From: REEB95 sp035934235
GTDB lineage: Bacteria > Pseudomonadota > Alphaproteobacteria > ATCC43930 > CGMCC-115725
Reading direction: 5' to 3'
Length of the DNA stretch: 64,000 bases
Assembly: GCA_035934235.1 (NCBI GenBank)
Contig: DASYYB010000008.1
Span: forward strand, 3,723 to 67,722
The notes beneath the pieces are model-generated. The model ran no database searches. It had not been told where the DNA came from and saw only the letters and a program-made list of their open reading frames with translations. The first letter of the stretch is position 1. The number at the start of each line of letters is the position of its first letter. A program made the translations under genes and the position numbers. Shown piece by piece: positions 1 to 10,330 of the stretch.

Positions 1-2201
<2,201 letters not shown>

Positions 2202-2265
2202 GGTTGGTGGCACCCGAATCGAGGACGACGGATCACTATGCGGCACGAGCTTCGCGCTTGGCAAT

Positions 2266-2280
2266 GTTCCCATTGTGTTC
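2266..2280. promoter_or_regulatory. SOS (LexA) box between uvrA and ssb
   Basis: The sequence GTTC-CCATTGT-GTTC is an exact match to the alphaproteobacterial LexA operator GTTC-N7-GTTC. It lies 65 bp upstream of the uvrA start (leftward) and about 100 bp upstream of ssb (rightward), so it can control either or both divergent promoters. Motif and spacing are seen; LexA binding is inferred. uvrA is a common member of alphaproteobacterial SOS regulons. Confidence 0.8.
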
Positions 2281-2378
2281 TAGGCTGCGGACGCTTGCCA
2301 AACCGCGCCAGAAGCCCATAGATGGGCCGGCAGGCCGCGGTTCACAAGGCGGCGGAAAACGGAAGAAGGAGCGGGGCG

Positions 2379-2849
2379 ATGGCCGGAAGCGTCAACAAGG
2401 TAATCCTAATCGGCAATTTGGGCCGCGATCCCGAGATCCGTTCGACCAACGATGGCACGCGTGTCGCCAACATGTCGGTCGCGACCTCGGAAAGTTGGCG
2501 CGACAAGGCCACCGGCGAGCGCAAGGAACGTACGGAATGGCACCGCGTCGTCGTGTTCAACGATCGGCTGGTCGAGATCATCGAGAAGTACCTGAAAAAG
2601 GGCTCCAAGGTTTATCTCGAAGGCGCGCTGCAGACGCGCAAATGGACCGACCAATCGGGCCAGGAGAAATACACCACCGAAGTTGTGCTGCAGAAATTCC
2701 GCGGCGAGCTCACGATGCTCGATGGCGCGCGCTCCGGCGGCGAGGGCGGCTTTGCGACCGACGAGTCAGCAGCCGCGCCAGCTTCTGCCGGACGCAGCAA
2801 GGCCAAGACGCCGGCTTCGTCCGATCTGGACGACGAAATTCCGTTCTAA
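2379..2849 (+). CDS. ssb: Single-stranded DNA-binding protein
   Basis: Binds single-stranded DNA during replication, recombination and repair and recruits partner proteins through its C-terminal tail. 156 residues. The OB-fold fills roughly residues 1-110, beginning MAGSVNKVILIGNLGRDPEI and including the conserved TEWHRVV stretch. A low-complexity Ala/Ser/Lys linker follows, then the acidic tip DLDDEIPF, matching the canonical DDDIPF tail. The frame is open further upstream, but the ATG at 2379 matches the family N-terminus and is preceded by GGAAGAAGGAG at good spacing. It is transcribed away from uvrA, with an SOS box between the two genes. Confidence 0.97.
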   Translation: MAGSVNKVILIGNLGRDPEIRSTNDGTRVANMSVATSESWRDKATGERKERTEWHRVVVFNDRLVEIIEKYLKKGSKVYLEGALQTRKWTDQSGQEKYTTEVVLQKFRGELTMLDGARSGGEGGFATDESAAAPASAGRSKAKTPASSDLDDEIPF

Positions 2850-3177
2850 CGACGCGGCTTCCCAGCGACGGAATCTGGCAAGCAAAAGTCGTCTGCCGAA
2901 GCCTGGATTCGCCATTATTGCAGCGCAGCAAAAGCGATCCCAAAGCGACTCGGTTTTAGGCCCGAAAATAACCTCACGTATCACTGTTAATGTGATATGT
3001 AACGTATTGTATTTATAATATAAAAATTAATCTGTGAATCGGACGATTCAGGCGGCAGTTAGGCGCCGTCTGGCGTTGTTCGCAAATCTGAAATCACGTA
3101 CAATTTTCTGCACCAAGACGCTGGCGCGCTCCGCCAGCGTTTGCATGCGAAAACGCCCCTAGAACTGCGCCAGAACC
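2850..3177. other. ssb-gyrA intergenic region with AT-rich tract
   Basis: 328 bp without a convincing gene. Positions about 2985-3035 are strikingly AT-rich for this genome (GTATTGTATTTATAATATAA and neighbours), which fits a promoter or UP-like element for gyrA. A hairpin (separate entry) lies nearer gyrA. No conserved small ORF was seen. Confidence 0.5.
3116..3142 (+). terminator. Hairpin before gyrA (ssb terminator or gyrA leader)
   Basis: Perfect 9-bp stem ACGCTGGCG (3118-3126) / CGCCAGCGT (3132-3140) with a 5-nt loop, followed by TTTG. The T-tract is short, so it may be a weak terminator for ssb transcripts or a structured gyrA leader. The structure is seen; its function is inferred. Confidence 0.45.
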
Positions 3178-5910
3178 GTGGTCGCCAACCCGACACCGCC
3201 AACCCCGCCGCCGCCGAGCGGCATCGCGCCGGTCTCCATCGAAGAGGAGATGCGCCGCTCGTACCTCGATTACGCCATGAGCGTGATCGTGGCGCGCGCT
3301 TTGCCGGACGTGCGCGACGGTCTCAAACCGGTCCATCGCCGCATCCTGTACGGCATGAAGGAAGCGGGCAACGACTGGAACCGCGCTTTCCGCAAATCGG
3401 CCCGCGTCGTCGGCGACGTCATGGGCAATTACCATCCGCACGGCGACGCCGCGATCTACGACGCCATGGTGCGCCTGGCGCAGAATTTCTCCATGCGCCT
3501 GCCGCTGATCGATGGCCAGGGCAATTTCGGCTCGATGGACGGCGATCCGCCGGCCGCCATGCGTTACACCGAGGCGCGGCTGTCGCGCGCCGCCGAGGCC
3601 TTGCTCGACGACATCGACAAGGAAACCGTCGACTTCCAGCCAAACTACGACGGCAGCCGCCAGGAGCCCAAGGTGCTGCCGGCGCGATTCCCGAACATCC
3701 TGGTCAATGGCGGCGCCGGCATCGCGGTCGGCATGGCGACCAATATCCCGACCCACAATCTGGGCGAAGTGATCGACGCCTGCATCGCCTACATCGACGA
3801 CAACGCCATTTCGACCGAGGCGTTGATGGCGAAAGTGCCGGGTCCGGATTTCCCGACCGGCGCCATCATCCTCGGCCGCGGCGGTATCGCCGACGCCTAT
3901 CGCACGGGCCGCGGTTCGATCGTCATCCGGGGCAAGGCGGCGATCGAGGAGATTCGCGGCGACCGCGAGGCGATCGTCATCACCGAGATTCCGTATCAGG
4001 TGAACAAGGCGCGCCTGGTCGAGCGCATCGCCGAGCTCAGCCGCGAGAAGCAGATCGACGGCATCAGCGACCTGCGCGACGAGAGCGATCGGCACGGCGT
4101 GCGTGTCGTCGTCGAGCTCAAGCGCGACGCCATGGCCGAAGTGGTGCTGAACCAGCTCTACAAGTTCACGCCGCTACAGGAAACTTTCAGCATCAACATG
4201 CTGGCGCTCGACGGCGGCCGACCGGTGTTGATGAACCTGAAGGACGTGATTGTCGCCTTCGTCGCCTTCCGCGAGGAAGTCGTTACCAAGCGGACAGTCT
4301 ATCTGCTCGGTCAGGCGCGCGGCCGCGCGCATCTCTTGCTCGGCCTCGCCGTCGCCGTCGCCAACATCGATCCGGTCATCGAGCTCATCCGCAAGGCCAA
4401 GGATCCCGAGACGGCGCGGACGCAGTTGATGGCGCGCGCGTGGCCGGCCGCGTCGGTGGCGCCGCTGGTGGCGTTGATCGAGGAGGAGGGCCGTTCGCGC
4501 CTAGCCTCCGACAACACCTACAAGCTGTCCGAGGAACAGGCCAAGGCGATCCTCGACCTCCGCCTGCAACGCCTGACCGGGCTCGAGCGCGACAAGATCG
4601 CCGACGAGCTGAGGAGTTTGACCGAGGAGATCCGCGGCCATCTCGAAATCTTGGGTTCGCGGCCCAAACTGCTCGACGTCGTGCGCAAGGAACTGCGCGA
4701 GGTGCGGGAACAATTCGCCACGCCGCGCAAGACGGTAATCGAGGACGCGACGGCCGAGACCAACATCGAGGATTTGATCCAGCGCGAGGACATGGTCGTT
4801 ACGGTGAGCCATGCCGGCTACATCAAGCGCGTGCCCTTGACGACCTATCGCGCCCAGCGTCGCGGCGGCCGCGGCCGCGCCGGCATGGCGGTGCGCGACG
4901 AGGATTTTGTCAGCCAGGTCTTCGTCGCGTCGACGCACGCGCCGGTCCTGTTCTTCACGTCGTCCGGCCGCGTCTACAAGCTCAAGGTGCATACGCTGCC
5001 GGTTGGCACGCCGCAGTCGCGCGGCAAGGCGATGATTAACCTGCTGTCGAACTTGTCCGAGGCGGAAACAATCTCGACCGTCATGCCGTTGCCCGAGACG
5101 GCGCAGGAGATCGAGGGCAAGACCATCGTCTTCGCCACCGCGAACGGCTATGTCCGGCGCAACGCGCTGAGCGACTTCGAAGAGGTCAAAGCCAACGGCA
5201 AGATCGCGATGAAGTTCGAAGGAGAGGACAAGGACGATCGTATGATCGCCGCAGCGATCTGCACCGTCTCCGACGACGTGCTGCTGGCGACGCGCAACGG
5301 CAAGGTGATCCGCTTCGCGGCCGAAGACGCGCGCGTCTTCTCGAGCCGCAACTCGGTCGGGGTACGCGGCATCAAACTCGCCAAGGGCGACGAGGTCTTC
5401 TCGATGTCGATCTTGCGGCACGAGGAGGTCGAGTCCGAACAGCGCTACGCGTACATTGTCGAAGCCAATCGCCGGCGCCACGGTGAAGAGGAGGCCGAAG
5501 ACGCGGACGCCGACGAGAAAGCGGCGGCGACCATCGGTGAGGCGCAATTTGCCGAAATGGCCGCGCGCGAGGAATTCCTGCTCACCGTCACCGAACGCGG
5601 CTTCGGCAAGCGCTGTTCCGCGTACGACTATCGCATCACCGGTCGTGGCGGTCAGGGCATCGAAAACATGAAATCGGGCCGCAATCAGGGCCCAACGGTC
5701 GCGGTCTTTCCGGTGCGCCACCAGGATCAGCTGATGCTGGTCACCAACGAGGGCACGGTGATCCGCACGCCCGTCGAAGATATCAGCATCCGGCGGCGGG
5801 GCAGCGGCGGTGTGCGCGTGTTCACGCTCGACGAAGGTGCGCGCGTCGTCTCGGTGGCGCATTTGGGCGAAGCCGGCGAGAATGACGAGGGCGAGGCAGG
5901 GGGGAAATAA
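3178..5910 (+). CDS. gyrA: DNA gyrase subunit A
   Basis: Breakage-reunion subunit of type IIA topoisomerase, introducing negative supercoils with GyrB. 910 residues. The start is GTG at 3178; an in-frame TAG at 3160-3162 rules out anything further upstream. The N-terminal half has the MRRSYLDYAMSVIV block, the catalytic tyrosine Y130 in AMRYTEARLSR, and the quinolone-resistance region HPHGDAAIYDAMV (86-98). The position matching E. coli Ser83 is Ala91 here, while the Asp87 equivalent is kept (D95). The C-terminal beta-pinwheel carries the GyrA-box QRRGGRG at 560-566, marking it as gyrase rather than ParC. An acidic Glu/Asp-rich insertion (about residues 765-780) sits in the C-terminal domain. 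The stop TAA shares a base with the coaD ATG. Confidence 0.97.
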   Translation: MVANPTPPTPPPPSGIAPVSIEEEMRRSYLDYAMSVIVARALPDVRDGLKPVHRRILYGMKEAGNDWNRAFRKSARVVGDVMGNYHPHGDAAIYDAMVRLAQNFSMRLPLIDGQGNFGSMDGDPPAAMRYTEARLSRAAEALLDDIDKETVDFQPNYDGSRQEPKVLPARFPNILVNGGAGIAVGMATNIPTHNLGEVIDACIAYIDDNAISTEALMAKVPGPDFPTGAIILGRGGIADAYRTGRGSIVIRGKAAIEEIRGDREAIVITEIPYQVNKARLVERIAELSREKQIDGISDLRDESDRHGVRVVVELKRDAMAEVVLNQLYKFTPLQETFSINMLALDGGRPVLMNLKDVIVAFVAFREEVVTKRTVYLLGQARGRAHLLLGLAVAVANIDPVIELIRKAKDPETARTQLMARAWPAASVAPLVALIEEEGRSRLASDNTYKLSEEQAKAILDLRLQRLTGLERDKIADELRSLTEEIRGHLEILGSRPKLLDVVRKELREVREQFATPRKTVIEDATAETNIEDLIQREDMVVTVSHAGYIKRVPLTTYRAQRRGGRGRAGMAVRDEDFVSQVFVASTHAPVLFFTSSGRVYKLKVHTLPVGTPQSRGKAMINLLSNLSEAETISTVMPLPETAQEIEGKTIVFATANGYVRRNALSDFEEVKANGKIAMKFEGEDKDDRMIAAAICTVSDDVLLATRNGKVIRFAAEDARVFSSRNSVGVRGIKLAKGDEVFSMSILRHEEVESEQRYAYIVEANRRRHGEEEAEDADADEKAAATIGEAQFAEMAAREEFLLTVTERGFGKRCSAYDYRITGRGGQGIENMKSGRNQGPTVAVFPVRHQDQLMLVTNEGTVIRTPVEDISIRRRGSGGVRVFTLDEGARVVSVAHLGEAGENDEGEAGGK

Positions 5911-6434
5911 TGAGCGCGGCGCGCGTCGGCGTTTACCCGGGCACCTTCGATCCGATCACCAACGGCCACACCGACGTGATCGTGCGCGCCACCAAGGTGG
6001 TCGACCGGCTGGTGGTCGGGGTCGCGCGCAATGCCGGTAAGGGCCCACTGTTCTCCACCGAAGAGCGCGTCGCCATCGTTAAGGCCGAGATCGAGCACCT
6101 GCCGGCCGAGGCGCGCAGGCGCATCGCCGTCAAGGCGTTCGACACGCTGCTGATGCAGTTTGCCGTCGACAACGGCGCCTCGGTCATCATTCGGGGCCTG
6201 CGCGCGGTATCGGATTTCGAATACGAATTTCAGATGGCTGGTATGAACAGCCGTATCAACTCTGACGTCGAGACGCTGTTCCTGATGGCGTCCGACCGAT
6301 TCCAATTCATTTCGTCGCGCTTCGTGAAGGAAATCGGCATGCTCGGCGGCAATATTACGCCGTTTGTCAGCACGCGCGTCGCGAAACACATCGCCGAAAA
6401 ATTTGATGGCGGTCGTATACGCAAGCGTCGGTGA
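5910..6434 (+). CDS. coaD: Phosphopantetheine adenylyltransferase
   Basis: Fourth step of coenzyme A synthesis: transfers AMP from ATP to 4'-phosphopantetheine, giving dephospho-CoA. 174 residues, close to the family norm of about 160-170. The nucleotidyltransferase motif YPGTFDPITNGH has the T/HxGH signature ending at H20, and the C-terminal ISSRFVKEIG block is conserved. The start codon overlaps the gyrA stop (taATG), so it is probably translationally coupled. Downstream is about 280 bp of non-coding DNA with an 11-bp inverted repeat. Confidence 0.96.
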   Translation: MSAARVGVYPGTFDPITNGHTDVIVRATKVVDRLVVGVARNAGKGPLFSTEERVAIVKAEIEHLPAEARRRIAVKAFDTLLMQFAVDNGASVIIRGLRAVSDFEYEFQMAGMNSRINSDVETLFLMASDRFQFISSRFVKEIGMLGGNITPFVSTRVAKHIAEKFDGGRIRKRR

Positions 6435-6575
6435 CCCCGCGAGACACGTCGTCGTGTTCAAGATAAACGGGATTTAACTTGGCCGTCGTCGGAGGCTGGA
6501 CCCAAATGACCAGAGACAGCCACAAGGCTGTCGGCCCGCTTCGACCCCCTTTAGCGGGCAAATACCCCTGGGTCT

Positions 6576-6616
6576 GCCCCGCCTGCTCCCCTTTCCTCCA
6601 TAACGGCAGGCGGGGC
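6576..6616. repeat. 11-bp inverted repeat downstream of coaD
   Basis: GCCCCGCCTGC (6576-6586) is perfectly inverted as GCAGGCGGGGC (6606-6616), with a 19-nt pyrimidine-rich loop. It lies in the 281-bp gap between coaD and the oxidoreductase. There is no T-run, so a factor-independent terminator is not clear; it could be a processing hairpin or a dispersed intergenic repeat. No second copy was noticed in this window. Confidence 0.5.
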
Positions 6617-6715
6617 GATTCATGTCTCGCGTCGCCTCATCCTCCGACCGACCTTGTGCCTGCGCCGGGACGAACGCCGGCGCACGGTTGAATCGTCAAC
6701 GAAAGGCATCGCGTG

Positions 6716-7837
6716 ATGGCCAGCAAGCTGTTCTCGCCGTTCACGTTGCGGGCGCTCGCGCTCAAGAACCGCATCGTCGTTTCGCCGATGTGCCAGTACA
6801 GCGCCGAAGACGGCGTCGCGTCCGATTGGCACATGGCGCACGTGCCGACGATGGCGGTATCGGGTGCCGGGCTGACGATGATCGAGATGACGGACGTCGA
6901 GGCGGCCGGCCGGATCACGCTCGGTTGTCTCGGCCTCTATTCCGACGCGTGCGAGGCGGCGTTGCAGCGCGTTGTGCAGTCGGCCAAGCGTTGGGGCGGG
7001 GCGGCAATTGGTATTCAGCTCGCACACGCCGGCCGCAAAGGCTCGACGCACAAACCGTGGGACGGCGGCGCGCCGCTGCAAGCGCAGAGTGGCGCATGGC
7101 AGACTGTTGCGCCGTCGGCGATCCCGTTCGCCGATGGTTGGCCCGCACCGGCGGCGCTGACCGAGGCCGAGATCGAACGCATCGTCGGCGCTTTCGCGGC
7201 AGCGGCGCGGCGTGCATTGCGGGTCGGCATCGATCTGGTCGAATTGCACGGCGCACACGGCTATCTGCTGCATCAGTTCCAGTCGCCGTTGTCGAACAAG
7301 CGAACGGACAAATGGGGTGGCAGCGCCGAGAATCGCCTGCGGTTTCCGTTGCGCGTCGTCGAGGCGGTGCGCGCCGTGTGGCCCGAGGCCAAACCGCTTG
7401 GCATGCGCATCAGCTGTCACGAATGGACCGATGGCGGGCTCACGCCCGACGACGCCGTCGTTTATGCGCGCGCACTGAAGATGCGCGGCGTCGATTACGT
7501 CTGCTGTTCGGGCGGCGGTAACGTCGCGACCGCCAAGATCCCGGTCGCGCCCGGTTACATGGTGGAATTCGCCGCCAAGGTCCGGCGCGAAGCCGGCATC
7601 GCGACGCGTGCCATCGGCATGATCCTGACGTCGCGGCAAGCCGAGACGATCGTCGCCGAGAGCCAAGCAGACATGGTGGCGCTGGCGCGCGGCTTTCTCG
7701 ACGATCCGCGGTGGGGGTGGCACGCCGCCGAGGCGCTCGGCGCACCGATTCCGGCGCCGCCGCAATATCAGCGCGCCACGCGCGATACATGGCCGGGCGC
7801 TAAGCTCGTGCGGCCGACGGCCGCCGCGGCAGAGTGA
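6716..7837 (+). CDS. NADH:flavin oxidoreductase, Old Yellow Enzyme (YqjM/NamA-like)
   Basis: FMN-dependent ene-reductase reducing activated C=C bonds with NAD(P)H; the physiological substrate is unknown. 373 residues forming one TIM barrel. The YqjM-class signature is present: SPMCQYSA near residue 26 (the Cys that tunes FMN potential), the substrate-binding pair in HGAHGYLLHQF near residue 180, and SNKRTDKWGGSAENRLRFP. The C-terminal phosphate-binding region includes LARGFLDDPRW. ATG 6716 is chosen; GTG 6713 directly before it is equally placed behind GAAAGG, so the start could be one codon earlier. It stands alone on this strand. Confidence 0.93.
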   Translation: MASKLFSPFTLRALALKNRIVVSPMCQYSAEDGVASDWHMAHVPTMAVSGAGLTMIEMTDVEAAGRITLGCLGLYSDACEAALQRVVQSAKRWGGAAIGIQLAHAGRKGSTHKPWDGGAPLQAQSGAWQTVAPSAIPFADGWPAPAALTEAEIERIVGAFAAAARRALRVGIDLVELHGAHGYLLHQFQSPLSNKRTDKWGGSAENRLRFPLRVVEAVRAVWPEAKPLGMRISCHEWTDGGLTPDDAVVYARALKMRGVDYVCCSGGGNVATAKIPVAPGYMVEFAAKVRREAGIATRAIGMILTSRQAETIVAESQADMVALARGFLDDPRWGWHAAEALGAPIPAPPQYQRATRDTWPGAKLVRPTAAAAE

Positions 7838-7921
7838 ATGCGTCGTTAACCATGCCGAGCCGTTTTAGTGAGACGTTAATGGCGGCGCCTTAACGTGGCG
7901 CCGGCTCAACCGGAGACGATC

Positions 7922-8083
7922 GTGCGTGCACTCATGACCTCGGTGATACGCGATACGCGCGGCGCCACGGCGATCGAATACGCTCTTATCGCCGGCCTCA
8001 TCGCCGTAGTCATCGCCGTCGCCGTTGGCACCCTTGGCACGGATGTCAAAGGGCTCTTCAACAGCGTCGCCAACGCTTACTGA
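7922..8083 (+). CDS. Flp/Fap-type pilin
   Basis: Structural subunit of a tight-adherence (Tad) type IVb pilus. 53 residues from GTG 7922, which has GGAG six bases upstream; ATG 7934 is an alternative and an earlier in-frame GTG at 7895 lacks a site. The sequence has the prepilin signature TRG|ATAIEYALIAG with Glu at +5 and Tyr at +6 after the predicted cleavage, then a hydrophobic helix (IAVVIAVAVGTL) and a short tail. No tad/cpa assembly genes are in the window, so this is an isolated pilin copy; the secretion machinery must be elsewhere if it is used. Confidence 0.9.
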   Translation: MRALMTSVIRDTRGATAIEYALIAGLIAVVIAVAVGTLGTDVKGLFNSVANAY

Positions 8084-8221
8084 ACGCGGGAAAGTTCTCG
8101 CGCGAAAAATCTACGCATTAACCGTACCTCGCTACTGAAAGCATTTAGCGAGAATGCTACAAATCGTCGAGCGGCCGGCACGCAATCTTAACCAAGCGGC
8201 AGTCGTACGGGACTCTCGACG

Positions 8222-9217
8222 ATGCTCGACGGTTATTCCACGCCAGATCATTTTCATGCCGAAGCCGTGCCACACGCGCGGCGGCTGTACCTCGTTACCG
8301 GCGGCTGTGGATTCATCGGCTCCCATCTCGTCGAGGCGTTGACCGCGCGCGGCGATACCGTGCGCGTGCTCGACGATCTGTCGCGCGGCCGGCGTGAGTA
8401 TTTACCGCGCAGCGTCGAATTTATCGAAGCCGACGTCGCCGATCCGGTGGCCTTGCGCCGGGCAATTCAGGATGTCGACGGCTGCTTCCATCTCGCGGCG
8501 GTGCCGTCGGTCATCGAATGCCAGAGCCGTTGGCTCGAGGCGCATCGCACCAACCTGACCGGCACGATCAACGTCTTCGACGCGGCGCGTCGCGCGCAAC
8601 CTGGCAAAACGGTCCCCGTGGTTTATGCATCGTCGGCGGCGATTTACGGTAATCGCGGGCTTGCGCCGTTGGGCGAGGCGTTGGCACCGCAACCGGTTTC
8701 GATCTGCGGCGCGGACAAAGTCGGCTGCGAGCTGCATGCGCGCATCGCACGCGCGGCCCATGGCGTGCCGACCGTCGGCTTGCGTCTGTTCAACGTTTTT
8801 GGCCCGCGTCAGCCGGCGGACTGCGCCTATCCTGGCGTCGTACCGAGCTTCTTTGCGCGGCTCAGCGCGCGGCGTCCGGTTTCGATCTTCGGCGATGGCG
8901 AGCAGGTGCGCGATTTTGTCTACGTGCGCGACGCCGTCGCGGCGTTCCTTGCGGCCATGGGCCGAAGCGCCGGCGCCGAAATCTTCAACGTCTGCACGGG
9001 GCAGAGCACGACGGTCGCAACGTTAGCCCGGCTGCTCGCACGGCTTCTTCAGATCGAAGTCGAGTTCGCCTTCTTGCCGGCGCGGCCCAGCGACGTGCGC
9101 TATTCGGTCGGTGATCCAGCGGGCGCGGCGCGTGATCTCGGTTTCGCCGCGGATATCGACCTCGAAACCGGTCTCGAGGCGACTGCACGGGCCTTAAGGA
9201 CCGTCAACGCCATTTGA
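8222..9217 (+). CDS. NAD-dependent epimerase/dehydratase with altered catalytic Tyr
   Basis: Extended short-chain dehydrogenase of the UDP-hexose 4-epimerase/dehydratase type, likely acting on a nucleotide sugar for surface polysaccharide. 331 residues. The Rossmann motif GGCGFIGSH is at 27-35, the DDLSRGRREYL segment and YASSAAIYG (catalytic Ser region) are present, and the C-terminal RDFVYVRDAV block is typical. The catalytic YxxxK reads C162-G-A-D-K166: the tyrosine codon is TGC instead of TAC. This could abolish or change activity. ATG 8222 is used; the first about 20 residues are not conserved and a later start is possible. It is convergent with the femAB/glycosyltransferase pair, which may belong to the same pathway. 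Confidence 0.88.
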   Translation: MLDGYSTPDHFHAEAVPHARRLYLVTGGCGFIGSHLVEALTARGDTVRVLDDLSRGRREYLPRSVEFIEADVADPVALRRAIQDVDGCFHLAAVPSVIECQSRWLEAHRTNLTGTINVFDAARRAQPGKTVPVVYASSAAIYGNRGLAPLGEALAPQPVSICGADKVGCELHARIARAAHGVPTVGLRLFNVFGPRQPADCAYPGVVPSFFARLSARRPVSIFGDGEQVRDFVYVRDAVAAFLAAMGRSAGAEIFNVCTGQSTTVATLARLLARLLQIEVEFAFLPARPSDVRYSVGDPAGAARDLGFAADIDLETGLEATARALRTVNAI

Positions 9218-9232
9218 CGTCGCCGGCCCGCG

Positions 9233-10330
9233 TCAGCCGATCTGGCGGGCGACGACCGGACCGAGCCGGTTGGCGAGCGCCAGCGGTAGATGCCGCCAGG
9301 TGCCGACCATGAGGCGATATTTCGGATTGAGTGGGTTGATCTCCGGCAGATCGGCGCGCTTCACCAGCCGGTACTGATAACCAAGCGGCGTCGGTTCGAA
9401 TCCCCAATAAGTCTTGTAATCGAACGAGCCCGTGCCGCGTTTGCTGCGGCCGAAATCGAACAAGTGCACGCCGCGGGTGGCCGCGCGTTGCATTTGCGCC
9501 CAGTACATCAAATCGTACGCATGCAGCCGCCGCGCTTCTGGCACGGCGCCGCCGTAATAGGTCAGGACGCGGTCCTTGAAGAAGAAGCTCATCAAGGCCG
9601 CTGCCGGACCCTCGGGGCCGGCGACCGTCGAAATTTCGACGGAGTCGCCAAACGTCGCCTTGATCGCGCGATAGAACCGCAACGGCAGGACCGGCGTGCC
9701 CAGGTTGCGCAAACTTTCGGCGTAGATGCCGAAGAACGTCTCGACCGGCGCGTCGGCGTCGGTCACCAATCGCCGGTCGTCGATCGCTTTGCGCAGGTCG
9801 GCGCGCTTCTTGCGTGGGATCGCCTTGAGATTGTCGGCATCGTTGGCGGTGAGCGCGCGCTCGAAGCCGAAATAAAACTCGGTCTTGGCGTGCCATGCGG
9901 CGCCGAGCGCCAGCGGCGCGCTTTGGCGCAACTCGATGAAATCGACAGCGAAGCGCTGGCCGAGCTCAGCGGCGTCGGCGGCGAGAGCCTGTGCCGCCGC
10001 ATCGTCGTCGGCAACGATGCCGCCGCCGGTGGTGAAGGCGGTGGAAACCAGCGCGTGGCCGAACAGGCGCGATTTGACATGCACCAGCGGCAAGATGCCG
10101 ACGAGGTCGTTGCCGCGCCAGGCACAGCGATAATGCGTCGCATGACCGAGCGCACGCTCGATGATTTGGCGCCAGCCCAGACGGTGGAAGAACGTCGCGT
10201 GCGGCGCGCGTTCGACGTAATTCTCCCACGCCGATTCGTCGGCGTTGCGCAGCGGCCGGATTTCCACCGGAGTGAGAGACGGTTCGGACCGTTCGGCCGC
10301 AAAGGCGCGCGTCGCCGTGTCGGGACTCAT
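9233..10330 (-). CDS. FemAB-family protein, XrtA/PEP-CTERM-associated type
   Basis: GNAT-fold protein resembling FemA/FemB peptidyltransferases, of the subfamily normally found with XrtA/PEP-CTERM exopolysaccharide clusters. Its exact reaction is not known. 365 residues. Distinctive blocks include FFHRLGWRQIIERA, LPLVHVKSRLFGHALVST, LKAIPRKKRADLRK, YAESLRNLGTPVLP, FDFGRSKRGTGSFDYKTYWG and INPLNPKYRL. ATG at 10330 is part of ATGA, overlapping the stop of the upstream glycosyltransferase by four bases, so the pair forms one translationally coupled operon. No exosortase or PEP-CTERM substrate is visible nearby. Confidence 0.9.
   Translation of the reverse strand: MSPDTATRAFAAERSEPSLTPVEIRPLRNADESAWENYVERAPHATFFHRLGWRQIIERALGHATHYRCAWRGNDLVGILPLVHVKSRLFGHALVSTAFTTGGGIVADDDAAAQALAADAAELGQRFAVDFIELRQSAPLALGAAWHAKTEFYFGFERALTANDADNLKAIPRKKRADLRKAIDDRRLVTDADAPVETFFGIYAESLRNLGTPVLPLRFYRAIKATFGDSVEISTVAGPEGPAAALMSFFFKDRVLTYYGGAVPEARRLHAYDLMYWAQMQRAATRGVHLFDFGRSKRGTGSFDYKTYWGFEPTPLGYQYRLVKRADLPEINPLNPKYRLMVGTWRHLPLALANRLGPVVARQIG

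Noticed and set aside
4501..5862. 453-codon frame antisense to gyrA, and a 632-codon alternative plus-strand frame at 3141-5039
   Set aside because: Both are shadows of gyrA; Arg/Gly/His-rich composition and no ribosome site.
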